A DNA stretch of 23,084 nt from Desulfovibrionaceae bacterium UBA930. Lineage in GTDB: Bacteria > Desulfobacterota > Desulfovibrionia > Desulfovibrionales > Desulfovibrionaceae. The translations under genes were made by a program, and so were the position numbers. This document shows, one piece after another, positions 5,859 to 14,423 of this stretch. The notes beneath the pieces are model-generated. The model saw only the letters and a list, made by a program, of their open reading frames with translations. It did not search any database and was not told the origin of the DNA. The stretch's first letter is position 1, and the number at the start of each line of letters is the position of its first letter. The stretch covers positions 1 to 23,084 of the forward strand of contig DBDO01000154.1 in assembly GCA_002293605.1 (NCBI GenBank), written 5' to 3'.

Positions 5859-7711
5859 TGCGCTATATCTACACCCATAGCTCGACCGAGGCCACGACAG
5901 GCTACTTTTCCTGCGAACCCTCTCCGCTGCCTTCTTTAAGCGAGTCCCTTGCCTATCTGGCGGAGCATCCTCTGGACGACTTCATGCGCCGCCACCTGCT
6001 TTCCCGAGTAAGCGGCCTGCCTCCCTATGAATTACTTGCGGCCCTGTACGAGACCTGGCCGGAGGGGGATTTCCCTCTGGCCGTACAAGCCCTGCTTGGA
6101 GAATGCCTTGTGTTGAAATCTTTGGGGGACTTAGTCCCCCAAGCCCCCTGGCAGGGGACTCAGTCCCCTGCATCCCCGTTTGAAGGGGCCGGGGCTTTGC
6201 CTGATACGCTGAATGCCGCGCAGGGTTTGCCGGACGGAGAGGGGAGTTCCCTGATCTTTTTGCGCTGGAGCCGTTTGTCAGACAGAGAGGCCCATCGGGC
6301 CTGGGGAGCGCTTTTTGAGGCGAACATACGCAGCCACAGGGCCTTGAAGGCCCCTGGCGAAAACGGCCTTGCTCCGCTGTACCTTGAATTGCATCCCGAT
6401 TTTCAGTCTGATGCGCAGCCCGCAGCCGCAACTGTCCCTTCCGTCACCTTTGCACCCGGTAATGGTCCGGCCTTTACTGCGCCCTTTTCCCTGTCCCTGC
6501 CCGAGCTCTACACCCTGCATAAAAATTCTGGCTGTCAGGCGGCCTACCAACGCCCGCCTTCTGCGGAAACCGCCGCTCTAGCTGAAGAGCGCCTTACCCG
6601 GCTCGGCATTATTGCCGGGGCCGAGATGCGTCACACGGCCTCCTTAAGCCCTGTGGCCCTGCTCCGTCCCTGGAACATCCGCCTGAATACGCGCTGCGGC
6701 AGACATGCGCACAGCCTGGAGGGCCGGGCCACCACCTACGGGCGCGGGCTTTCCCTTGCGGACGCCAGGGCGTCCTGCCTCATGGAGATGGTGGAGCGAG
6801 CCGCCATGTACTTCAGCGTATCTGAAAGCGGTATTGAAGAGCGGGCTACGCGCACGCCCCTGCGCCGGGCCGCTCGTTCCGAACTGCTGCGGGAGGGGCT
6901 TACGGCCCTGGATCCCAATGACTACCCGCTGGAGGTCCCTTATGAGGACGCCCCGCTATATTGGCTGCAAGGCACATCCTCTGACGGAGCGCCCGTGTTC
7001 ATGCCCGCGCAGATGGTCGGGCTCTTCTGTAATCTGGATGAAATAGCCCTGTTCGATGCCCCCGGCTCCACCGGCATCGCCACAGGCTGCACCATGGAAG
7101 AAGCCAAACTCGCGGCTCTACTCGAAGTGATAGAGCGAGACGCCGAGGCGGTTACGCCCTTTGCCAGGACTTCCTGCTTCACCCTGGAAGCGGATGAGGA
7201 CCCTCTCATCGCGGCTTTGCTGTATGACTATAAAGCGCGCGGCATCAATGTGCAGTTTCAGGATCTGACCGGGCCGCTCGGCGTGCCCGCGTACAAGTGC
7301 TTTGTCATGGGTCCCAAGGGGGGGATTGCGGCAGGGCACGGAGCCGCGCTTTCTTCCCGCAAGGCACTTGTGTCCGCCCTGACCGAAACGCCCTTTCCCT
7401 ACCCGGACAGAGGTCCTTCGGGGCCGCTTTTGCGCAGACTCCCTGTGCGCAGGCTTCAGGATATGCCGGACTACTCCCTGCCCACTCCGGCGGCAAGCCT
7501 GGCTATGCTGGAGGCCCTGCTGGAGCAAAACAGCAGACCGCCTCTGTATGCCGATTTGACGCATGCGGAACTGGCCTTTCCTGTAGTACGTTGCTGCATT
7601 CCCGGCCTGGAACTGGCTGCCGATTACGGCACCTTTGCCCGGGTGCCTTACCGGCTGTACAGTAATTATTTGCGTTTGTTTGGGCTATTTCCCGCGCGCT
7701 CGGGCGCGTAA
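5858..7711 (+). CDS. Orphan YcaO-family protein with a repeat-derived insertion
   Basis: A 617-residue protein. The C-terminal two-thirds (about 245-610) is a YcaO domain. The family's ATP/Mg-binding acidic motifs appear as SCLMEMVER (S306, E310, E313, R314) and EEAKLAALLEVIERD (about E414-D428), with ALTETPFPYP near 507-516. YcaO enzymes activate amide backbones with ATP to make azolines or thioamides, but many, like E. coli YcaO, have other roles. The proline-rich C-terminus typical of azoline-forming YcaOs is absent (it ends LFGLFPARSGA). No precursor peptide, cyclodehydratase partner or TfuA gene is adjacent, so function is open. The N-terminal region (1-240) is unrecognised. Residues about 88-107 are encoded by a palindromic repeat also found near 14920. 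The start is coupled to the upstream aminopeptidase, and the 3' end overlaps the convergent permease gene by 27 bases. Confidence 0.85.
   Translation: MRYIYTHSSTEATTGYFSCEPSPLPSLSESLAYLAEHPLDDFMRRHLLSRVSGLPPYELLAALYETWPEGDFPLAVQALLGECLVLKSLGDLVPQAPWQGTQSPASPFEGAGALPDTLNAAQGLPDGEGSSLIFLRWSRLSDREAHRAWGALFEANIRSHRALKAPGENGLAPLYLELHPDFQSDAQPAAATVPSVTFAPGNGPAFTAPFSLSLPELYTLHKNSGCQAAYQRPPSAETAALAEERLTRLGIIAGAEMRHTASLSPVALLRPWNIRLNTRCGRHAHSLEGRATTYGRGLSLADARASCLMEMVERAAMYFSVSESGIEERATRTPLRRAARSELLREGLTALDPNDYPLEVPYEDAPLYWLQGTSSDGAPVFMPAQMVGLFCNLDEIALFDAPGSTGIATGCTMEEAKLAALLEVIERDAEAVTPFARTSCFTLEADEDPLIAALLYDYKARGINVQFQDLTGPLGVPAYKCFVMGPKGGIAAGHGAALSSRKALVSALTETPFPYPDRGPSGPLLRRLPVRRLQDMPDYSLPTPAASLAMLEALLEQNSRPPLYADLTHAELAFPVVRCCIPGLELAADYGTFARVPYRLYSNYLRLFGLFPARSGA
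6121..6177 (+). repeat. GC palindromic repeat inside the ycaO reading frame
   Basis: Two adjacent stem-loops are seen. The first, 6124-6140, has a 7-bp stem (GGGGGAC with GTCCCCC). The second, 6152-6170, has a 9-bp stem around a single base (CAGGGGACTCAGTCCCCTG). Bases 6134-6158 are identical over 25 positions to 14930-14954 in an intergenic block elsewhere in this window. The element is translated in frame as about 19-20 residues (SLGDLVPQAPWQGTQSPASP). Confidence 0.8.
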
Positions 7712-8914
7712 AATATCGTGATATTCTTCGGCGTAGATATCCAGCATAACCGCCACAAGACCCAGAATCAGCGGTCCGTATAAAAGCCCGAGCATGCCGA
7801 AGACATTCACGCCGCCAAGAATAGCCATGAACAAAAAGAGCAAAGGCACTTTGGCCCCGTCCCTCAAAAGGAGGGGCCGCAGGACGCTGTCTATGCTTGT
7901 GACCAGCAGGCCGCACCAGAGCGCGAGAAAGAGGGCGCTTTCCCAGTCACCCATGATCAGCAGAACAGCCACGGCAGGGGCCCAGACCAGCCCCGTGCCC
8001 ACAACAGGCACCAGGGCCGCAAAGGTCATTACCGCGCCCCAGAACAGGGCCGGAATTCCCACTATGGCAAGGCCGATTCCCCCTACGACTCCTTGCAGCA
8101 CGGCAACGGAAAAACCTCCCACCAGCACGGCCCGGGCCATGCGGCGCAGACTTTCCATGACAACGGCGGTTTGTTCCGGCTTCATGGGCAAAAGGTAGGA
8201 AAGACGCCCGACCAGAGAAGATCCGTCAATCAGGAGGAAGAACATGATCAGCAGCACCAGCAGCAAGTGAATAAAAAAGCTCAAGGTGTTGCCGAGCAGG
8301 GCCGAGGCCTTGCCGAGCAGGTACTGCCCGGCTCTGCTGGAAAGCGAGGTCAGAGTGTTGCGGATTTCATCAATGGAGATGGAAAATTCGGGAAGGCGCT
8401 CGTTCAGCCATTCCAGCACGGGCTGGATATAGAGGTTCAGCGTTTCCCCGAGGTGCGCGCCGCCAAGCCATTGGTTTACCGCCGATATGCTCGAACGCGC
8501 CTGGGGAATAAGCCCGGCCACAAAAATGGTGACCAGGGCCGCGAGCGCCAGTGTGATGCCAAGCAGGATGATCAGGGCGGCCGGAATTCTGCGCCCCTTG
8601 GTCAGCAGCAGGCATTTTTGATACAGCGGGTAACTTATCGCGGTCATGACGCAGGCCATGATAATGCTGTGCAAAAAGGGCTGCATTATATGATAGAGCA
8701 GATACAGGGAGAACAGCAACACGGCCAGAAAAAACCAGGGGAACAGCTTGCCCGCCTCTGTTTGTCCGTTTGTAAGGGCGTCAAAAGGGTAGGGGGTCGG
8801 CCCTGCCGCCATGTGTTGCGCCGCGCCTTGTATTTCTGTTGTTTCGGATGCCTCAACGGAAGGCATAGAGGCAGAGGGCAGGCTTTGCGGGGGGGGAGTG
8901 CTGCTTTGGCTCAT
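7685..8914 (-). CDS. AI-2E family transporter (PerM/TqsA-type permease)
   Basis: A 409-residue membrane protein with a polar, Ser/Pro-rich N-terminal tail of about 55 residues. A first hydrophobic pair follows (FPWFFLAVLLFSLYLLY at about 58-75 and SIIMACVMTAISYPLY). There is a soluble-looking central loop of about 160-215. C-terminal membrane segments carry the family-like GGIGLAIVGIPALFWGAVMT and LLLRDGAKVPLLFLFMAILGG stretches. The family exports diverse substrates; quorum-signal AI-2 is proven for only a few members, so the substrate is unknown. The ATG follows GGAG about 6 bases upstream. It lies 77 bases after mazG and is probably last in a cvpA-mazG operon. Its end overlaps the convergent ycaO gene. 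Confidence 0.85.
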   Translation of the reverse strand: MSQSSTPPPQSLPSASMPSVEASETTEIQGAAQHMAAGPTPYPFDALTNGQTEAGKLFPWFFLAVLLFSLYLLYHIMQPFLHSIIMACVMTAISYPLYQKCLLLTKGRRIPAALIILLGITLALAALVTIFVAGLIPQARSSISAVNQWLGGAHLGETLNLYIQPVLEWLNERLPEFSISIDEIRNTLTSLSSRAGQYLLGKASALLGNTLSFFIHLLLVLLIMFFLLIDGSSLVGRLSYLLPMKPEQTAVVMESLRRMARAVLVGGFSVAVLQGVVGGIGLAIVGIPALFWGAVMTFAALVPVVGTGLVWAPAVAVLLIMGDWESALFLALWCGLLVTSIDSVLRPLLLRDGAKVPLLFLFMAILGGVNVFGMLGLLYGPLILGLVAVMLDIYAEEYHDILRARARGK

Positions 8915-8991
8915 AAAGGCTCCAACAAAAGGCGGATGAAAAGGTCACATCAGGCGATGCCTTGCAACAAGGCCAGGCGAGCCGCAGCCGT

Positions 8992-9804
8992 TCAGGCTTT
9001 CGGCTCTTCCGCCTGTTCCGCCGCCTTGGCAGTATCCCACAAAGCGTTTTTTTCTTCCATGCTTAGTGCGGAGAATTCCTCGCCTTTCCTTCCTGCCGCC
9101 TCTTCCATAAAGGCAAAGCGTGAAAGAAAGCGGCGCGCCGTTCCCTCAAGCGCGGCGCTGGCTTTGATGCCCTTGCGTCTGCCAAGTTCAACCAGGGTGA
9201 AAAGAAGGTCGCCGAGTTCGCGTTCCTGAGCCTCCTTGTCATTGCCCTGCATGGCGTCCAGAAGTTCAAGCCATTCGGCCTCGACCTGCTGTTCCACATC
9301 CTGGTCGTTGTCCCAGGTAAAGCCCGCCCGGGCCGCCTTGGAATGAATACGATAGGCTTTAAGCAGGGGAGGCAGGGCTTTGGGGAGGCTGTCGTAAATA
9401 CCGGCGGGCTTGCCTTCGTTATCGGCTTTTTCCGCGCGTTTTATACGTTCCCAGCCGGAAAGCTGTTCCTCCCGCGAGGCAAAAACGGTTTCGGCAAAAA
9501 CATGGGGGTGCCTGCGGATCATTTTTTCCGCATTGGCGGCAGCGGCTTCGTCAAAGGTAAACTCGCCCTTGGCGGCGTAAAGCGTGCTGATGAAAACCAG
9601 CAAAAAGAGCACATCCCCCAGTTCCTCAGCCACCTCGGTCACCTTGCCGCAGCGAATGGCCTCGGCCAGTTCGTAAGCTTCTTCCAGAACATATTCGCAA
9701 AGGCTTTGCGGGGTCTGTTCCCGATCCCAGGGGCAGCCGTCCGGTGCTATGAGGGCGGCAATGACGTTTTGAAGTTTTCGTAAAGAATCACATTCTGAAG
9801 ACAT
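8992..9804 (-). CDS. mazG: Nucleoside triphosphate pyrophosphohydrolase MazG
   Basis: The 270-residue protein has the tandem two-domain architecture of E. coli MazG (263 residues). The N-terminal domain carries CPWDREQTPQSL, then the EExxE helix (E41, E42, E45) and EELGD (E61, D64) that bind Mg and the nucleotide. The C-terminal domain repeats the pattern (E177, E180, then ERELGDLLF with E196 and D199). MazG hydrolyses NTPs and dNTPs to NMP and pyrophosphate, serving as house-cleaning and, in E. coli, modulation of ppGpp levels. The ATG has AGGA about 7 bases upstream. It lies 23 bases after cvpA on the same strand. Confidence 0.93.
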   Translation of the reverse strand: MSSECDSLRKLQNVIAALIAPDGCPWDREQTPQSLCEYVLEEAYELAEAIRCGKVTEVAEELGDVLFLLVFISTLYAAKGEFTFDEAAAANAEKMIRRHPHVFAETVFASREEQLSGWERIKRAEKADNEGKPAGIYDSLPKALPPLLKAYRIHSKAARAGFTWDNDQDVEQQVEAEWLELLDAMQGNDKEAQERELGDLLFTLVELGRRKGIKASAALEGTARRFLSRFAFMEEAAGRKGEEFSALSMEEKNALWDTAKAAEQAEEPKA

Positions 9805-9827
9805 GGTTTATCCTGAAGGCAAGGCGG

Positions 9828-10331
9828 TTATTTGGAAAGGGAAGAGGCCGCTTCCAGAAAGGCCGGAAGCAGGGACCGCGCCAGAGCGACCACAGTATCG
9901 ATATAGCCGGGCAGGGAGGCCTCCTTCAAAAAAGGAGAATCCGGCACAAAGCGCTGCATCAAAACAACAAGAATCGCGCAGAGAAAGGTTCCTTTCAAAA
10001 GCCCGAAGGTGGCACCCAGCAAGGTATCCACCCAGGTGGTGAAGGTCATGGCCATAAAACGCCGGATAAGCGCCACCACTATGGCCGTGCCCACAAGGGT
10101 GAGAATCACTATACCGGCATAAGAAAGCCCAGCGGCCCAGCGCGCTCCGACCACTCCGGCAAACTGCGGCGCGAACTGTTGGTAAAAACGGCCCGCCAGA
10201 AAGATGCCGAGAAAAATACCGGCCAGTTCGGCAAACTCGCGCACAAAGCCCCGCAAAAGCCCGCGAACCAGAAAAAGCAGGAGTAAAACGCCAAGTCCGA
10301 TGTCCAGAATAGGGGGAAGCGATGAGAGCAC
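9828..10331 (-). CDS. cvpA: CvpA-family inner-membrane protein
   Basis: From the GTG at 10331 the protein has 167 residues with four predicted membrane segments. It has the CvpA pattern: an N-terminal LDIGLGVLLLLFLVRGLLRGFVRE helix-plus-basic segment, then AELAGIFLGIFLAGRF and later hydrophobic stretches. CvpA was named for colicin V production and is linked to envelope integrity and bile resistance; its biochemical role is unsettled. The reading frame is open to 10463, but the extra 44 residues are unlike the family. AGGAG sits 5 bases before the GTG, so I prefer the shorter form. It heads the cvpA-mazG-permease group. Confidence 0.82.
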   Translation of the reverse strand: MLSSLPPILDIGLGVLLLLFLVRGLLRGFVREFAELAGIFLGIFLAGRFYQQFAPQFAGVVGARWAAGLSYAGIVILTLVGTAIVVALIRRFMAMTFTTWVDTLLGATFGLLKGTFLCAILVVLMQRFVPDSPFLKEASLPGYIDTVVALARSLLPAFLEAASSLSK

Positions 10332-10419
10332 ATTGACTCCTGTGGCATTGGGCGCGATGTTGCAGCATCTTTTTGGCCCGACTGACGTTTTTGGGGAAGC
10401 GCACAAGGCTCCGGCGGTA

Positions 10420-10448
10420 ATCCTCAGCAATCTCCGACTCTTTGTCAA
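10420..10448 (-). promoter_or_regulatory. Candidate sigma-70 promoter for cvpA
   Basis: On the minus strand TTGACA (10443-10448) is followed after 17 bases by GAGGAT (10420-10425), about 90 bases upstream of the cvpA start. The -35 box is perfect and the -10 box weak. The same TTGACA-17-AGGAT style recurs before the gene at 14570. Confidence 0.4.
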
Positions 10449-10497
10449 GAGCGCTTGCGCCATAATTCGGCATAAAAGGGGAGTAACAGGCTTTCCC

Positions 10498-10527
10498 TTA
10501 AAAGGGGCTTATGATAGACAGTATAGT
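10498..10527 (+). promoter_or_regulatory. Candidate promoter for the HDOD gene
   Basis: TATAGT (10522-10527) is a good -10 match (5 of 6). TTAAAA (10498-10503) lies 18 bases upstream as a weak -35. It sits about 115 bases before the chosen start at 10643. Confidence 0.35.
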
Positions 10528-10642
10528 GTAACTGGCAGAGAGTTCCCAACACGGCATGGCGGCATGCCGCCACAAGTGAGACCTTCAGACAAAGATGCCC
10601 TGGACACGGAAATATTGGACATCAGGAAAAGAGGCCCCTGCC

Positions 10643-11743
10643 ATGCCCCAGTCTTCGCCCCTTGCTCCGACCGCACTAAGCGAAGCGGCTCTGCTGCATT
10701 CTGATGATTTGTTGCAGGCCATACGCCAGTCTGTGGCTGAACGCTTTCCGCTCCCCGATCCTGGGGATGCGATCGCCAAAAGCATTTTTGAGCTTGCCGT
10801 GGAACGGCAGAGTCGTATGGCCTTAAGCCGCCCAGGTACGGCCCTGCGGCGCGGGGCCGCGGCTCCCGCCTTTCAGACCCAGCGCCCGCCAAAAGCGGAT
10901 ATCAAAAAGCTGATGGGAACGGGGTACAGGATGGGTACCCTGCCCACCCTTTTTCACCGCCTTATAGAAGTATTGAATGAGCCCAGGGCCGGTGCCGATG
11001 ACGTGGCCAAAATTATTGCCGCTGATCCGGCCCTTACTGCCCGGCTGCTCAAGCTGGTCAACAGCCCCTTTTACGGCCTTGCCTTTAAGGTGGATACCAT
11101 ATCGCGCGCGATCATGTTCGTGGGCGCGCGTCAACTGGTCATGCTGGCCATGGGGGCCACCCTGCTTACGGCATTCAAAGGTCTGCCCGTATCTTTGGTC
11201 AATATGGAGTCTTTCTGGGGGCATTCCATCACCTGCGGGGCCTCTGCCAGACTGCTTGCCAAACACATGGATCTGCTCCGACCGGAAAGTTTTTTTGTAG
11301 CCGGTTTACTTCATGATATCGCACGGCTTTTAATTTACGCACAGTTGCCCGCCCACGCGCTCTACCTGCTTACGGAAGCGCGGCGGCAGCACAAGACGGT
11401 GCATGAACTGGAAAAAGATACCTTGGGCTTCACCCATGAGGAACTTGGCGGCGAACTTCTGCGCCAGTGGAACTGCCCCCAGGAGCTTGTGGATCGCATT
11501 TTGCAGCATCATAGGGTGGAAGACAGCTCCCTGGCGGAAGAGCTTGTGCTGCCTGCTTCCAATATGCTCGCCCAGGCTCTGGGCTACGGCTCAAGCGGTG
11601 AAATCCGGGTATCTCCCCTGTCCCCCCTGGTATGGCAAAAACTCGGCCTTAAGCCGGAAAGCATTCTCGCGCACTGTCATGAACTGGACAAGGACGTAAG
11701 GGAGTTGCGGGCCATGTTTTTCGGCGCAGGCGGCGCTGTGTAG
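10643..11743 (+). CDS. HDOD-domain signalling protein
   Basis: From the ATG at 10643 (GAGG 8 bases upstream) the protein has 366 residues. The frame is open to 10595, but that start lacks a ribosome binding site. Residues about 1-85 are an unrecognised N-terminal segment. About 90-290 form an HDOD domain, a HD-GYP relative, with LPTLFHRLIEVLNEP, ADPALTARLLKLVNSPFYG and ISRAIMFVG typical of the family. HD-like residues remain in GLLHDIARLL (H224, D225) and LQHHRVED (H289, H290). HDOD proteins act in signal transduction and, in several bacteria, in control of motility or cell division; most are thought to lack phosphodiesterase activity. No receiver or GGDEF domain is attached. It stands alone, convergent with the M48 gene. 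Confidence 0.86.
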   Translation: MPQSSPLAPTALSEAALLHSDDLLQAIRQSVAERFPLPDPGDAIAKSIFELAVERQSRMALSRPGTALRRGAAAPAFQTQRPPKADIKKLMGTGYRMGTLPTLFHRLIEVLNEPRAGADDVAKIIAADPALTARLLKLVNSPFYGLAFKVDTISRAIMFVGARQLVMLAMGATLLTAFKGLPVSLVNMESFWGHSITCGASARLLAKHMDLLRPESFFVAGLLHDIARLLIYAQLPAHALYLLTEARRQHKTVHELEKDTLGFTHEELGGELLRQWNCPQELVDRILQHHRVEDSSLAEELVLPASNMLAQALGYGSSGEIRVSPLSPLVWQKLGLKPESILAHCHELDKDVRELRAMFFGAGGAV

Positions 11744-11760
11744 CGTTTTTATGAAGGATA

Positions 11761-13689
11761 TCAAAGAGAAAAAGCCCTACCCAGGCAGAGAGAAAGCAGG
11801 CGCAGATACATAGTCTCTTCTTTTGACAGCACGCCGTCATAACGCGCCGTGCGCAGCGCGCCAGCCATAAAGGCCTCCTGCCGCGCTAGCGGGGCCTGTC
11901 GCAAGGCATCCATACTTTGTTCCAGCGCGGTCAGGTCGGGCTTTTCCGGCAAAGGGGGCACAGGGCGATCCTGTTGGAAAAACCCGCGCAGCCCTGCGGC
12001 AAAGGCGGCTTCAGCCTTTACCCTGTCCGGCTCCAGCCAGGCCAGGGCCGCCAAAAGCGTACGCAGAGCCTCATCCCTCTGTTCACGCGCGATCTGTATG
12101 CTTTTCGCTTCTCTTGCGTACTGCGCGCCAACCAGACTGCTGATCAACTGGTACAATATCCATTCCCTGAAGCTTTGTCTGCCGTCCGCCTCTATGCATT
12201 GGCGCAAGCTTTTGCGCAGCAGGGCGTACTGCCGTTCGGAAAGCCTCTTCAGCGCCGGAACGGCCAGTTCGACAAGCGGCAAAAAGGCTTCCCCGCCGAC
12301 CAGGGCAAAGGTTCTTTTATACTCCCGCACGGAATCCCTTCGCACGGCATCGTCAAGGGCTGCCAGTTGCCGTTCCAGTACCTCCGGTGCATCGTCAAGC
12401 AGCAGGGCGTACATCAGGTCGCAGGCATCCAGGGGTTCCCTGGCGGCGAGGCAGAGCTTGGTCAGGGCCGCAGGGGCGGAGGCGGGCCGCAGACCCAGAA
12501 GAGCTGCTGCCTTTTTGTCCATATACGGGCTATCCGGGGCCTGGGCCAGAAAAGCCGCGCCCAAAGGAGAAAAGCTTCCGCTAAAAACAGAGACAGGGAC
12601 TTTTGCAGGGCCAGCAACCGTATTCTGGACACTTGGAACAGGGGAGGGAGGCCCGATGCTGTCTTTGCCGACAAGCTCGGGCGGCGTGAACAGACCGTTC
12701 CATTCCGGATCCAGCCTTCGAATGCGCTGTTCCAGGGAAGGGTGGGTGGAGAACAGGCCCGGCCCCGTGCTGCAGAAGAAAAAGTGGCTGTAACTGTCCA
12801 CAAGAGGGGTAAAGCGAATTTTGGAACCCTGCCCGCCTATCTTTTTCAAGGCCGAAGCCATGGCCCTGTCCCGGGTAAACTGCACGGATGAAGCGTCCGC
12901 CAGAAATTCCCGCTCACGGGTGACAGCAGCCTGAAAAATTTTGCCCAGCACAGCCAAAATGGCTCCGGCCACAAGGCAGAGCAGGCCGATAAGCACTATG
13001 GCCCCTCTGTTGTCATCTTTTCTGCTTTTGAAGGAACTGCGGCTCGCGCCGCGCAGCACAATGCGGCCTAGTTCCGAGAGACAGAGCAGCCCGAAGATCC
13101 ATTTGGCGAAACGCATGTTCAGCCGCATGTCTCCGTTCAGAATATGACTGAATTCATGGCCTACCACCGCCTGTAACTCGCTTCTGTCCAGATAGGCGAG
13201 CGCTCCTCCGGTCACGCCGATCACCGCATCGTTGACTGAAAGCCCTGCCGCAAAGGCGTTGATGCTGTCTTCCTCTTTAAGGATATATACTGGCGGCACA
13301 GGCATGCCCCCGGCAAGGGCCATCTCTTCCACCACATTGAGCAGACGCCGTTCGGCAAGCTCGCTGCTTTGTGGATTGATCAAGGTACCCTGCATGGATT
13401 CCGCAACCGCCCTGCCTCCGGAAGACAGGGAAGAGGGGGCAAACAGCGTCATCAGGCCGATCAGGGCGGCAATAGCCAGGGCAATGCCTGCAATGTGAAG
13501 CCAGGAAAGAGCCGGGGCCTGCGCGTATCCATGCGGGGGGGCTCCTGCAAGGCCGGGGGCATACCCGGTCCAGAGCAATTCGATGAGCCAGGCCGCCAGC
13601 AGGGCAAAAGCGAGAACAAGTGCGGCGTACAGGATGATGAGGCGTACGCTTCTGCGCCGCGCGCTATCCTGGTGGGACCAGAAGTCCAT
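11761..13689 (-). CDS. HtpX-like M48 membrane metallopeptidase with long C-terminal extension
   Basis: A 642-residue protein. There are two N-terminal membrane segments (about 15-40 and 63-84). An M48 catalytic core follows with zinc motif HEFSH (H178, E179, H182) and third ligand E261 in REREFLADASS. One or two membrane segments lie near 193-205 and 229-250. STHPSLEQRIRRLDPEW at about 314-330 is also typical of HtpX relatives. HtpX-type enzymes degrade misfolded or damaged inner-membrane proteins. E. coli HtpX has about 293 residues; here a further region of about 300 residues, helical and rich in Ala/Leu/Arg, follows a Pro-rich linker, which I do not recognise. The start is 3 bases after the lemA stop, so the two are almost certainly co-transcribed and perhaps co-translated. 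Confidence 0.88.
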   Translation of the reverse strand: MDFWSHQDSARRRSVRLIILYAALVLAFALLAAWLIELLWTGYAPGLAGAPPHGYAQAPALSWLHIAGIALAIAALIGLMTLFAPSSLSSGGRAVAESMQGTLINPQSSELAERRLLNVVEEMALAGGMPVPPVYILKEEDSINAFAAGLSVNDAVIGVTGGALAYLDRSELQAVVGHEFSHILNGDMRLNMRFAKWIFGLLCLSELGRIVLRGASRSSFKSRKDDNRGAIVLIGLLCLVAGAILAVLGKIFQAAVTREREFLADASSVQFTRDRAMASALKKIGGQGSKIRFTPLVDSYSHFFFCSTGPGLFSTHPSLEQRIRRLDPEWNGLFTPPELVGKDSIGPPSPVPSVQNTVAGPAKVPVSVFSGSFSPLGAAFLAQAPDSPYMDKKAAALLGLRPASAPAALTKLCLAAREPLDACDLMYALLLDDAPEVLERQLAALDDAVRRDSVREYKRTFALVGGEAFLPLVELAVPALKRLSERQYALLRKSLRQCIEADGRQSFREWILYQLISSLVGAQYAREAKSIQIAREQRDEALRTLLAALAWLEPDRVKAEAAFAAGLRGFFQQDRPVPPLPEKPDLTALEQSMDALRQAPLARQEAFMAGALRTARYDGVLSKEETMYLRLLSLCLGRAFSL

Positions 13690-13692
13690 GGC

Positions 13693-14289
13693 CTAGAAAC
13701 CGACTTTGGGCGCGGCCTGAATGTCCTGTGTATTGGCGAACTGCAACAGGGCGGCGTCCCTGGTATGGCCGAAAGCGCCTGCCGCCATATTGGCGGGAAA
13801 GCTGTTGCGCTGGATGTTATAGGCTGTCACGGCATCGTTAAAGGCCTGCCGGGCAAAGGCCACCCGATTTTCCGTTGAACTCAGTTCTTCGGAAAGCTGC
13901 ATCATCACCGTATTGCCTTTGAGCTCGGGGTAGGCTTCCATTTGCACGCGAAGGCCTCCGAAACTGTCGCCAAGGCGTCTTTCAGCCGTATTAAGGGCTT
14001 CAATGCTTTCGGGATTTTCCGGATGGGACGCAGCGGCCTTGAGCGTGGATACCGCCTCGTTGCGGGCCGCGATAACCCTGAGCAGGGTATCGTTTTCGTG
14101 CTTCAGATAGGCTTTGGCGGTTTCGACAATATTGGGAATAAGATCATAGCGCCGCGTCAGCTGTACCTCTATCTGGGCAAAAGCATTTTCAAAACGGGCG
14201 CGCAGGGAAATCAACCTGTTGTAAACGGCGATCAGGTAGAGCGCGGCAAAAACGGCTAAAATCACGATCACAAGCAAAAAAATTGCCAT
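13693..14289 (-). CDS. lemA: LemA-family membrane-anchored protein
   Basis: A 198-residue protein with one N-terminal membrane segment (about 2-22). The LemA signature YNRLISLRARFENAFAQI follows, then VQLTRRYDLIPNIVETAKAY and a helical cytoplasmic or periplasmic domain with ENRVAFARQAFNDAVTAYN near 150-168. LemA proteins are four-helix-bundle membrane-anchored proteins of uncertain function. They are often encoded next to M48 peptidases, as here, where the peptidase start is 3 bases after the lemA stop. The ATG has GAGG about 5-6 bases upstream. The length is typical of the family. Confidence 0.93.
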   Translation of the reverse strand: MAIFLLVIVILAVFAALYLIAVYNRLISLRARFENAFAQIEVQLTRRYDLIPNIVETAKAYLKHENDTLLRVIAARNEAVSTLKAAASHPENPESIEALNTAERRLGDSFGGLRVQMEAYPELKGNTVMMQLSEELSSTENRVAFARQAFNDAVTAYNIQRNSFPANMAAGAFGHTRDAALLQFANTQDIQAAPKVGF

Positions 14290-14423
14290 AACGACCTCGT
14301 TATCGGAAGATAGAGCCTCTGGCGGATGCAGTCTTCATTCACTGGTATGGAGCGTCCCGCACCGGCATGGAGAGCCCGAAAGATAGCTCGAATTGCAGTG
14401 CAGCGTAGCAACCCTTTTCCGCT

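Noticed and set aside
8093..9229. 378-residue plus-strand frame across the permease and mazG genes
   Set aside because: It is antisense to two well-supported genes; its composition (His, Gln, Gly, Arg-rich) is typical of the reverse of membrane-protein codons.
11849..12891. Two long overlapping plus-strand frames opposite the M48 gene
   Set aside because: They overlap each other in different phases and oppose a clear metallopeptidase; both are Ser/Arg or Gln/Gly-rich shadows.
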